Below, piece after piece: positions 1-4,937 of a stretch of DNA of 7,855 bases; positions within the stretch are counted from its first letter, which is position 1; every line of letters begins with the position of its first letter. This DNA comes from an uncultured Oscillospiraceae bacterium (GTDB lineage Bacteria > Bacillota > Clostridia > Oscillospirales > Acutalibacteraceae), in contig USHL01000057.1 of the NCBI GenBank assembly GCA_900554525.1, positions 1-7,855 on the forward strand. Reading direction: 5' to 3'. The position numbers and the translations under genes are program-made. The notes beneath the pieces were generated by a model. That model searched no databases and was not told the origin of the DNA. It was given only the letters and a program-made list of their open reading frames with translations.

Positions 1-838
1 CTTCACCGAATATTTCGCCGGCCTCTCCTACAACTATAAAGGCATTATCATCGTATTCACGCACCAGCCTGTACACAGATGAGACTTCGTTTCTGCGTAC
101 CGTACACATTATCATCCTGCGTTTCGAGCCGGTATACGCGCCGGTAACGTCTATAAGCGACACCCCGCGCTTGACCAGAGACAGTATTGCTTTGGCCGTA
201 TCCTCGGCATTTTTTGTGATTATATAGATTATCTTGCCCTTATCTGCGCCGTACAGCATCATATCCATAACCTGCGAAGAGGCGTAAAGTGCCGCTACCG
301 AATAAAGCGCGCTTTCGGTATTGCGGTATACAAAAGCGGTCAACGCCACTATCACCGCATCGGTAAGCAACATAAGTCGGCCGACGGTAAGGTGCGGAAA
401 GCGGCGGTTTATAAGCTTGGCAATTATGTCCACTCCGCCCGTGGTTGCGCCCCTGAGCATAAAGAGGCTTAGTCCCAGCCCCATCAGTATCCCTCCGAAA
501 ACCGCAGCCAGTATCGGATCAATTTTAAGGGCAGGCAGGATTTTTTCCACTGAATCGAGCATTGCCGAAATCACAACGGTAGCCGCGGTTGTCTTTATAA
601 TGAAGACTCCGCCGAACTTCAAAAAGCCGATTATCAGGATAGGGATATTTAGCACAAAAACCGTAAGTCCGACAGGCAGCATAAACAGATGGTTGAGCAT
701 TGTGTAAATACACGTGAGTCCTCCGGGGGAAATTTCGTTCGGCGAAAGAAAAAGCATAACCGCCGCCGAATAAAGAAAGCCGCCCGCCGCAAAAAAAATT
801 ATATCGCCTGCAATATTCAAAATCTGTTTCCGGTTCAT
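1..838 (-). CDS. YitT family membrane protein with C-terminal DUF2179 domain (3' end cut by window)
   Basis: I translated this by hand on the minus strand from the ATG at 838-836; 279 codons are open to the window edge. The protein starts MNRKQILNIAGDIIFFAAGG. Hydrophobic helices lie at about residues 10-31, 54-71, 78-93, 107-128 and 153-171. Family hallmarks are SPGGLT (37-42), GATTGGVDIIAK (130-141) and a helix around SALYSVAALYASSQVMD (176-192). The last ~65 residues form the soluble DUF2179 domain (GVSLIDVTGAYTG, 225-237; CTVRKNE, 245-251). Family members are about 280-290 residues long and end soon after an EVLGEGF-like stretch; here the window cuts at EIFGE, so only a few residues are missing. 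A good ribosome binding site, GGAGGT (850-845), lies 6 bp upstream of the ATG. The gene follows the mrnC terminator, so it probably has its own promoter in the AT-rich 851-949 interval; a TATAAT at 937-932 (minus) is the only -10-like match and lacks a convincing -35. The physiological role of YitT proteins is unsettled, so I assign none. Confidence 0.9.
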   Translation of the reverse strand, partial: MNRKQILNIAGDIIFFAAGGFLYSAAVMLFLSPNEISPGGLTCIYTMLNHLFMLPVGLTVFVLNIPILIIGFLKFGGVFIIKTTAATVVISAMLDSVEKILPALKIDPILAAVFGGILMGLGLSLFMLRGATTGGVDIIAKLINRRFPHLTVGRLMLLTDAVIVALTAFVYRNTESALYSVAALYASSQVMDMMLYGADKGKIIYIITKNAEDTAKAILSLVKRGVSLIDVTGAYTGSKRRMIMCTVRRNEVSSVYRLVREYDDNAFIVVGEAGEIFGE

Positions 839-949
839 ACACTTACCTCCGAAAAAGGCTATAATTTTATTTTAACCCCTCAAAGGAAAATTATTGTTAA
901 AAGCTTATTCTTTAATTTCTTTTTTACCGGAATTATATAATTTCAAATC

Positions 950-978
950 AAAAGCAGAGCCTTAAAGGCTCTGCTTTT
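950..978 (-). terminator. Intrinsic terminator of the mrnC end of the operon, possibly bidirectional
   Basis: Two perfectly complementary 12-base arms, AAAAGCAGAGCC (950-961) and GGCTCTGCTTTT (967-978), enclose a 5-base loop. Read on the minus strand, the hairpin is followed by TTTTGATTT, a usable U-tract. Read on the plus strand it is followed by a T-run too, so it could stop transcription from both sides. It overlaps the last codons and the stop of mrnC. Confidence 0.85.
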
Positions 979-1342
979 TACTGCGTATAATTTCAAAAAG
1001 CTCTTCGGCGCGGTCATTTTTTCCGCAAAGATAAAGCCAGCCGAAAAGCGTTTCAAGGCCGGTAGCGGTATGATAATCGCCGTTTGTAGCGTTTTTAGGG
1101 GTAGTAGAGGTATGAAAATTACGCCCTCTTTTAAAAACCGCCAGTTCTTCCTCCGAAAGCAACGGCTCAATTACACGGAACGCCTCCGCCTGCGCGCCTG
1201 CCCTTACAAATTCAACCGAAAGCCTGTGCAGCTCGCCCGACGGACGGTTAACCTCGGCCAGCGCCATGCGTACATACAGTCCGTATACCGCGTCGCCGAC
1301 AAATGCCAGCACAGAGGGGCTCAATAAATTTATTTTTTCCAT
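962..1342 (-). CDS. mrnC: Mini-ribonuclease III (MrnC), 23S rRNA end maturation
   Basis: This 126-residue protein is a stand-alone RNase III catalytic domain without a double-stranded RNA-binding domain, the normal size for Mini-III. Family hallmarks are LAFVGDAVYGLYVR (12-25) carrying the presumed catalytic Asp17, ELHRLS (37-42), KRGRN (71-75), PKNA (82-85), and HTATGLETLFGWLYL (91-105) with the second catalytic acid, Glu97. In Bacillus subtilis Mini-III trims both ends of 23S rRNA precursor within the 50S subunit, and that role is inferred here. One oddity is a Gly at position 21, where relatives commonly have Glu (GDAVYE). The ATG at 1342 has GGAGG (1352-1348) 5 bp upstream. The gene starts 11 bp after the obgE stop, so the two are almost surely co-transcribed and transcription ends at the hairpin at 950-978. 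Confidence 0.93.
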   Translation of the reverse strand: MEKINLLSPSVLAFVGDAVYGLYVRMALAEVNRPSGELHRLSVEFVRAGAQAEAFRVIEPLLSEEELAVFKRGRNFHTSTTPKNATNGDYHTATGLETLFGWLYLCGKNDRAEELFEIIRSKKQSL

Positions 1343-1353
1343 TTATGCCTCCG

Positions 1354-2628
1354 TCAAGGTACGTAATCGAACTCAACATCGTAAACACTGACGGTATCTC
1401 CCTGACGTATACCCGCCTCTTCAAGCGCCCTTATAATGCCGCTTGAGCGCAGAACGCGTTCAAAGTACCGGAGCGACTCGTAATCGTTCGGGTCTACCGT
1501 ATTCATAACGTCCATAATCCACGGACAGTCCTCTACAAAATATACACCGTCACACACGCGTATATTAAATGTGCGTTTGCGGCCGTCTGCAAAGTTTTCG
1601 GCCGGCTTCGGCTCCGCCTCGTATTTAATGATAGGAGGCAGTTCCGAAAGCTTGGCCGCAACATATTTTATAAGCTCGTCCGTACCCTCGGCAATAGCCG
1701 CCATAACCGGAAAAAACCTATAACCGAGCTGCGTAAAATATTCTGAAATGCGTTTAATTTCTTTTTCATCCGCGAGGTCGCATTTATTTCCGACCACAAT
1801 CTGCGGACGGTGAGTAAGTTCCTCGCTGTAAACCGCAAGCTCGCTGTTTATTTTATTAAAATCGTCGATAGGGTCTCTGCCCTCGCTGCCCGATATATCC
1901 AAAACATGCAAAAGCAGGCGGCAGCGTTCCACATGGCGCAGAAACTCATGACCTAAGCCTACACCCTCGCCGGCGCCCTCAATGAGCCCGGGGATATCAG
2001 CCATCACAAAAGAAGACCCCTCACCCACTCTCACCACACCGAGTACCGGCGTAAGCGTGGTGAAATGATAGTTGGCTATTTTCGGCTTTGCTTCGCTTAC
2101 CACCGACACAAGGGTGGATTTTCCGACATTCGGAAAGCCGATAAGCCCCACATCCGCCAAAAGCTTGAGCTCCAGCGTAACATCAAGCTCCTCACCCGGA
2201 TTTCCTTTTTTAGCAAACCGCGGAACCTGACGGGTAGCTGTGGCAAAATGACGGTTTCCCCAGCCGCCGCTGCCGCCCTTTGCAACGATTACAGGCTCAC
2301 TGTCTGATATATCAGCTATTATCCTGCCGCTGGCGGCGTCTTTAATAAGGGTGCCCGGCGGCACGCTTATAACAAGTTCGGGCGCACTTTTGCCTGTACA
2401 GCGGCCCGCGCCGCCCCTCTGCCCCGACTCAGCCGTATATTTGCGTTTATACCTGAAATCAGCCAGAGTAGAAAGATTGCTGTCCGCACTGAAAACAATA
2501 TTCCCGCCGCGTCCGCCGTCGCCGCCGTCAGGACCTCCCGCCGCGACATACTTTTCCCTGTGAAAGGAAACCGCTCCGTCGCCGCCGTCGCCCGCCTTTA
2601 AATGGATTTTTGCCGTATCAACAAACAT
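1354..2628 (-). CDS. obgE: GTPase ObgE/CgtA, 50S ribosome assembly factor
   Basis: This is a full-length 424-residue Obg with its three domains. The glycine-rich Obg fold covers about 1-158 (AGDGGDGAVSF at 12-22, GGPDGGDGGRGG at 31-42, KGGSGGWGN at 117-125). The G domain covers about 159-330: P-loop GFPNVGKST (164-172), switch I around FTTLTPVLG (189-197), G3 DIPGL (211-215) and G4 NKCD (281-284). The C-terminal OCT domain covers about 352-424 and ends DVEFDYVP. The G5 region reads PVMAA, where the family usually has ISA, so the canonical Ser is Met309. Obg binds late 50S intermediates and links GTP/ppGpp state to ribosome assembly and growth. The ATG at 2628 is preceded by a GAGAGG-type site. 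It lies 27 bp after the small DUF2007 gene and 11 bp before mrnC, all on one strand. Linkage to rplU and rpmA is the usual bacterial arrangement. Confidence 0.97.
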   Translation of the reverse strand: MFVDTAKIHLKAGDGGDGAVSFHREKYVAAGGPDGGDGGRGGNIVFSADSNLSTLADFRYKRKYTAESGQRGGAGRCTGKSAPELVISVPPGTLIKDAASGRIIADISDSEPVIVAKGGSGGWGNRHFATATRQVPRFAKKGNPGEELDVTLELKLLADVGLIGFPNVGKSTLVSVVSEAKPKIANYHFTTLTPVLGVVRVGEGSSFVMADIPGLIEGAGEGVGLGHEFLRHVERCRLLLHVLDISGSEGRDPIDDFNKINSELAVYSEELTHRPQIVVGNKCDLADEKEIKRISEYFTQLGYRFFPVMAAIAEGTDELIKYVAAKLSELPPIIKYEAEPKPAENFADGRKRTFNIRVCDGVYFVEDCPWIMDVMNTVDPNDYESLRYFERVLRSSGIIRALEEAGIRQGDTVSVYDVEFDYVP

Positions 2629-2655
2629 ATATATCTTTTCCTCTCGCGGAAGAAT

Positions 2656-2940
2656 TTACTCGGTCTCTTCAAAATCCGTTTCCGGTTCTATATAGACTCT
2701 GTACAGCTCCTGCGCTTTTTCAAGATTATCTACTGAAACATAAAAATTGTCAGGTACAAGACCGCCGCCGAACAAAATTTTTAAATATCCGCCGGCACCC
2801 TCCTGGCGGCAGATGAACGGTATTCCGTTTTCTTTCAGCATATCCTGATATATAGCCGAGGATACGGGATTAAGCACCGTCGCCGCCAAAACCGGAGCAT
2901 CCTCTGCTTTTTTATTTTCTCCTCTTTTAAAAAAACTCAC
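2656..2940 (-). CDS. Small DUF2007-like protein, paralogue of the upstream gene (no zinc ribbon)
   Basis: This is a 94-residue acidic protein that probably starts with GTG at 2940. The start overlaps the upstream stop as GTGA, and GGAG lies about 7 bp before it, so translation is likely coupled. A charged leader (MSFFKRGENKKAED) is followed by one compact alpha/beta domain from about residue 16 to 85. Recognisable pieces are APVLAATV (15-22), IYQDMLKENGIPF (30-42), a beta strand ending in FGGG (57-60), FYVSVD (66-71) and a final helix near EKAQELYRVYIE (74-85). This pattern matches DUF2007, annotated as a putative signal-transducing domain, fused or paired with zinc ribbons in other bacteria. 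It is clearly a duplicate of the domain in the gene just upstream, sharing PVLxATV and DMLxxNGIPFxC. No catalytic residues are evident and the function is unknown. Confidence 0.8.
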   Translation of the reverse strand: MSFFKRGENKKAEDAPVLAATVLNPVSSAIYQDMLKENGIPFICRQEGAGGYLKILFGGGLVPDNFYVSVDNLEKAQELYRVYIEPETDFEETE

Positions 2941-3329
2941 TCTTCTTCTCCGCCTTCGGTTTCCTCTTCAAAAAACGATTCGTCAAATTCCGGCTCGGAA
3001 TTCAAAAGCTCGTCATAAATCTCAGACGCACGTTCAAAATCCGAATCATCAACATATATATCGTCGGCCACAAAAGAGCCGCCGAAGGTAACCTTCATAG
3101 TACCGTCGTCAAGCTCACCGCAGGTAAACGGGATACCGTTATCGCGCAGCATATCCTTAAATATCTCGGCTGTCACGACATCCTCAACCGTCGCGACGAG
3201 CACAGGGTTATCGAGCGTTACCGCACCGTCTTCCTCCTGATCGGGTTCAATGGTAAGATCCGCCCCGCAAACAGGACAGAGCTCGGCCGTATCTTCACAT
3301 TCGGCACTGCATACGTGACAAATTTTCAT
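2937..3329 (-). CDS. Zinc-ribbon plus DUF2007-like protein
   Basis: This 130-residue protein starts at the ATG at 3329, chosen because AGGAAG (3341-3336) sits 6 bp upstream. An ATG 13 codons earlier in frame is not used: that upstream stretch is the operon terminator. The N-terminus holds two CxxC pairs, Cys4/Cys7 and Cys18/Cys21 (KICHVC and LCPVCG), typical of a small zinc ribbon. Next comes a DUF2007-like domain, about residues 40-112: PVLVATVEDVVTAEIF, DMLRDNGIPFTC, FGGSFVADDIYVD and a terminal helix ERASEIYDELL. The C-terminus is a highly acidic tail rich in Glu and Asp. The next gene repeats this domain without the zinc ribbon, and the two overlap by 4 bp. The family is described as putative signal-transducing, but no biochemical role is known. 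Its place between rpmA and obgE hints at a link to ribosome biogenesis; this is inference. Confidence 0.83.
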   Translation of the reverse strand: MKICHVCSAECEDTAELCPVCGADLTIEPDQEEDGAVTLDNPVLVATVEDVVTAEIFKDMLRDNGIPFTCGELDDGTMKVTFGGSFVADDIYVDDSDFERASEIYDELLNSEPEFDESFFEEETEGGEEE

Positions 3330-3346
3330 AACAAGCTTCCTTTCAT

Positions 3347-3384
3347 AAAAAAATAAATCCGGGAGCAATAGCGCCGCCCGGATT
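3347..3384 (-). terminator. Intrinsic terminator/attenuator after rpmA
   Basis: Arms AATCCGGG (3356-3363) and CCCGGATT (3377-3384) are perfectly complementary over 8 bp with a 13-base loop. On the minus strand the hairpin is followed by TA and then seven Ts (3353-3347). It lies 7 bp after the rpmA stop and 17 bp before the next start. No convincing promoter is visible between it and that gene, so the downstream genes probably depend on read-through. Confidence 0.8.
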
Positions 3385-3391
3385 CGGTTTC

Positions 3392-3676
3392 TTACTGCTC
3401 GGCAGCGTAAATGCTGACCTGCTTGCGGTCTCTTCCGACACGCTCAAACTTAACCTTGCCGTCGATAAGGGCAAACAGCGTATCGTCCGAACCGCGGCCG
3501 ACATTATTGCCGGCGTGGATATGAGTGCCTCTCTGGCGGACCAGAATGTTACCCGCCAAAACGAACTGACCGTCAGTGCGTTTCACGCCGAGACGCTTGG
3601 ATTCACTGTCACGTCCGTTCTTAGTAGAGCCCATACCTTTTTTATGAGCGAATAACTGAATATTAATCTTTAACAT
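3392..3676 (-). CDS. rpmA: 50S ribosomal protein L27 with Prp-cleavable N-terminus
   Basis: This 94-residue L27 is recognised by AHKKGMGSTKNGRDSESKR (10-28), LGVKRTDGQFVLAGNILVRQ (29-48) and RGTHIHAGNNVGRG (49-62). L27 reaches the peptidyl-transferase centre of the 50S subunit. The first nine residues, MLKINIQLF, match the Firmicute extension that Prp removes between Phe9 and Ala10 in Staphylococcus aureus, exposing the functional AHKKG end. I chose the ATG at 3676 because GGAGGT (3689-3684) stands 7 bp upstream and this start gives the conserved nine-residue extension; the in-frame GTG at 3685 overlaps that ribosome binding site. The gene overlaps the end of prp by 14 bp, suggesting coupled translation, and is followed by a terminator hairpin. 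Confidence 0.97.
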   Translation of the reverse strand: MLKINIQLFAHKKGMGSTKNGRDSESKRLGVKRTDGQFVLAGNILVRQRGTHIHAGNNVGRGSDDTLFALIDGKVKFERVGRDRKQVSIYAAEQ

Positions 3677-3995
3677 GCTTTGCACCTCCGTAAATTCTGA
3701 TGTTATCGCCGTATTGACCGGAAAGCTCTGTTAAATGCAGCCTAAGCCCCTCTAAAACCGCCGATGCCGACGACGACGGAGTCTTAACACATAAACGCAT
3801 AAGCGCATCGTCGATTTGAACCTCGGCTTTATCGCCGATTACATCGGTTATTGTATTGGCGGTCATATACGCCGCCGAGGAAACCGCCGCGCAGACAACC
3901 CTGCCGGTCTCATCGTCACTGTCTAAAGAACAATGACCGCTGATCTCAAAGCCGTTAATACCGCCCGGACCAGACAAAAACTTTACCTGTGTCAT
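3663..3995 (-). CDS. prp: Ribosomal-processing cysteine protease Prp
   Basis: This 110-residue protein is the size of Prp (YsxB, DUF464). The catalytic pair is visible: His21 in FEISGHCSLD and Cys35 in GRVVCAAVSS, equivalent to the His/Cys pair defined in S. aureus Prp. Prp cuts the N-terminal extension from L27, which is essential in organisms whose L27 carries it. Its substrate gene rpmA is the next gene and overlaps it by 14 bp, and the L27 extension here has the expected cleavage motif, so the assignment is mutually supported. The ATG lies only 2 bp after the rplU stop, with no strong Shine-Dalgarno sequence in front, so initiation probably relies on ribosomes finishing rplU. Confidence 0.95.
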   Translation of the reverse strand: MTQVKFLSGPGGINGFEISGHCSLDSDDETGRVVCAAVSSAAYMTANTITDVIGDKAEVQIDDALMRLCVKTPSSSASAVLEGLRLHLTELSGQYGDNIRIYGGAKHVKD

Positions 3996-3997
3996 AA

Positions 3998-4303
3998 TTA
4001 ACCGATTTCGTTAATCTGAACTTTTGTGTACGGCTGCCTGTGACCCATTTTGCGTGAACTGCTCTTCTTGGGCTTATAGGTAAAGACGGTTATTTTCTTG
4101 CCTTTGCCGTTTTTCAAAACGGTGCCCTTTACGAAAGCATCCTTAACATAGGGCTTGCCGACCTTTAAAGTCCTGTTGCTTACGGCAACAACCTTGTCGA
4201 AGGTAACCTCTTCGTCAACCTCGGCATTAAGCTTTTCGACATATATAACATCACCGTTCTGAACACGGTACTGCTTGCCGCCGGTCTCGATAATTGCGTA
4301 CAT
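3998..4303 (-). CDS. rplU: 50S ribosomal protein L21
   Basis: This 101-residue L21 has the family start MYAIIETGGKQYRVQNGD and the C-terminal signature running from GKKITVFTYKPKKSS (68-82) to KMGHRQPYTKVQI (85-97). L21 binds 23S rRNA in the 50S subunit. The length is normal. The ATG at 4303 has AGGTG (4315-4311) 7 bp upstream. It is the first gene of the minus-strand operon, preceded by a structured leader and a strong promoter. Confidence 0.98.
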   Translation of the reverse strand: MYAIIETGGKQYRVQNGDVIYVEKLNAEVDEEVTFDKVVAVSNRTLKVGKPYVKDAFVKGTVLKNGKGKKITVFTYKPKKSSSRKMGHRQPYTKVQINEIG

Positions 4304-4390
4304 TGATTTACACCTGCCATTTATACAGTCTCGCTACAGTAGGCGCATGCCGTAAAACGGCACGACTTAAAAAGCCCACAATATGCGGCT
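4304..4390 (-). ncRNA. Ribosomal protein L21 leader (5' UTR regulatory RNA of rplU)
   Basis: From the predicted start near 4389 the transcript carries about 86 untranslated bases. It contains a hairpin of TGCCGT and ACGGCA arms around a 3-base loop (4362-4348). Before it is a shorter AAGCC/GGCTT hairpin (4391-4372) followed by a run of Ts, and after it a conserved-looking stretch up to the ribosome binding site. Firmicute rplU genes are known to carry an L21 leader motif (Rfam family L21_leader), thought to be bound by L21 for autoregulation. I recognise the segment from the TGCCGT hairpin to the AGGTG site as this motif from memory. A covariance-model search would settle it. Confidence 0.68.
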
Positions 4391-4395
4391 TAGCT

Positions 4396-4424
4396 ATTTT
4401 AGCATAATACCGCGAATTTGTCAA
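4396..4424 (-). promoter_or_regulatory. Strong sigma-A-type promoter of the rplU operon
   Basis: On the minus strand there is TTGACA (4424-4419), a 17-bp spacer, then TAAAAT (4401-4396), with a TGC extended -10. The predicted transcript start is near 4389. This fits high expression of a ribosomal protein operon. Confidence 0.88.
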
Positions 4425-4431
4425 GAAATTA

Positions 4432-4460
4432 TTTACAAGCACGATTAATTGTTATATAAT
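4432..4460 (+). promoter_or_regulatory. Sigma-A-type promoter of the Fur-family gene
   Basis: TTTACA (4432-4437), a 17-bp spacer and TATAAT (4455-4460) face right. The -35 boxes of this promoter and the rplU promoter are only 7 bp apart, back to back. The expected transcript start near 4467 leaves a leader of under 20 bases before the chosen start of the regulator. Confidence 0.85.
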
Positions 4461-4483
4461 TGGCATCAGGGAGCGTGAGCAAA

Positions 4484-4927
4484 TTGCCGGAAAAACAAGA
4501 TTACAATACCAAGGCCCGTCAGATAATCTTAAAATACCTTGAGGACAAGCGCGAGGGCACCGTCAGCGCGGCAGACATACTCGCACATCTTGAAAAAAAC
4601 GGTCTGTCTGTCAGTCACACCACGGTCTACCGTTATCTTAACAAGCTGAACGCAGAACGCAAAGTACTCAAATTTGTTGAAGACGAAACGCAGGTCTCTG
4701 TATATCAATTTATCGGTACCGATAAAGACTGCGACGAACACATACACATAAAATGCACGGTCTGCGGCAGGCTTATTCACCTTGACTGCGGTTTTATGCA
4801 CGATATAAAAGAACACCTTTACTCCAGCCACGGCTTTGAATTGCAGTGCGACGGCAGCATACTTTACGGCGTCTGCCGTGAATGCCTGCAAAAAAACAAA
4901 ATCCCGTATAATGTACGGCATCAGTAA
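4484..4927 (+). CDS. Fur-family metal-responsive transcriptional regulator
   Basis: From the TTG at 4484 this is a 147-residue protein. The N-terminal winged helix covers about 8-80, with the recognition region VSHTTVYRYLNKL (43-55). The C-terminal dimerisation and metal domain has the cluster DEHIHIKCTVCGRLIHLDC (84-102) and YGVCREC (128-134). The CxxC pairs Cys91/Cys94 and Cys131/Cys134 form the structural zinc site of many Fur, Zur and PerR proteins. Which metal or signal it senses cannot be told from sequence, although the many His and Cys ligands would suit Zur or Fur. Start choice: the longest frame starts at 4460, inside the -10 box, so it cannot be translated from this promoter. The GTG at 4475 lies only 1 bp after AGGGAG (4468-4473). 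The TTG at 4484 gives a workable if long 10-bp spacing and a typical N-terminus. It is divergent from rplU and convergent with the MerR gene, ending 10 bp from it. Confidence 0.92.
   Translation: MPEKQDYNTKARQIILKYLEDKREGTVSAADILAHLEKNGLSVSHTTVYRYLNKLNAERKVLKFVEDETQVSVYQFIGTDKDCDEHIHIKCTVCGRLIHLDCGFMHDIKEHLYSSHGFELQCDGSILYGVCRECLQKNKIPYNVRHQ
4890..4918 (-). terminator. Possible terminator of the MerR gene, inside the fur-family 3' end
   Basis: CCGTA (4904-4908) and TACGG (4914-4918) form a short 5-bp hairpin with a 5-base loop. On the minus strand it is followed by GATTTTG and a run of seven Ts (4896-4890). It lies within the last codons of the convergent regulator gene, downstream of the MerR gene. 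A second small dyad, GCATC/GATGC (4918-4936), spans the gap. The stem is short, so this is tentative. Confidence 0.4.
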
Positions 4928-4937
4928 AACAGATGCG

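Noticed and set aside
321..940. Open frames at 321-707 (+), 525-842 (-) and 689-940 (+)
   Set aside because: They overlap the YitT-family gene in other frames; the YitT frame has clear family motifs and a strong ribosome binding site, while these have none.
943..1327. Open frames at 943-1170 (-) and 1070-1327 (+)
   Set aside because: Shadow frames of mrnC with low-complexity or basic translations and no motifs.
2065..2816. Open frames within obgE and the DUF2007 gene (2065-2307, 2097-2285, 2351-2563, 2367-2549, 2610-2816)
   Set aside because: All overlap well-supported genes; the Gly-rich codons of the Obg fold create open antisense frames.
4324..4341. Repeated ACTGTA-like hexamers in the rplU leader
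   Set aside because: Only two short copies within the probable L21 leader; best explained as part of that RNA rather than a separate repeat.
4425..4467. Possible Fur box for autoregulation in the AT-rich promoter region
   Set aside because: The region has loose AATT-type symmetry but no clear 7-1-7 match to known Fur, Zur or PerR boxes; the AT content explains it.
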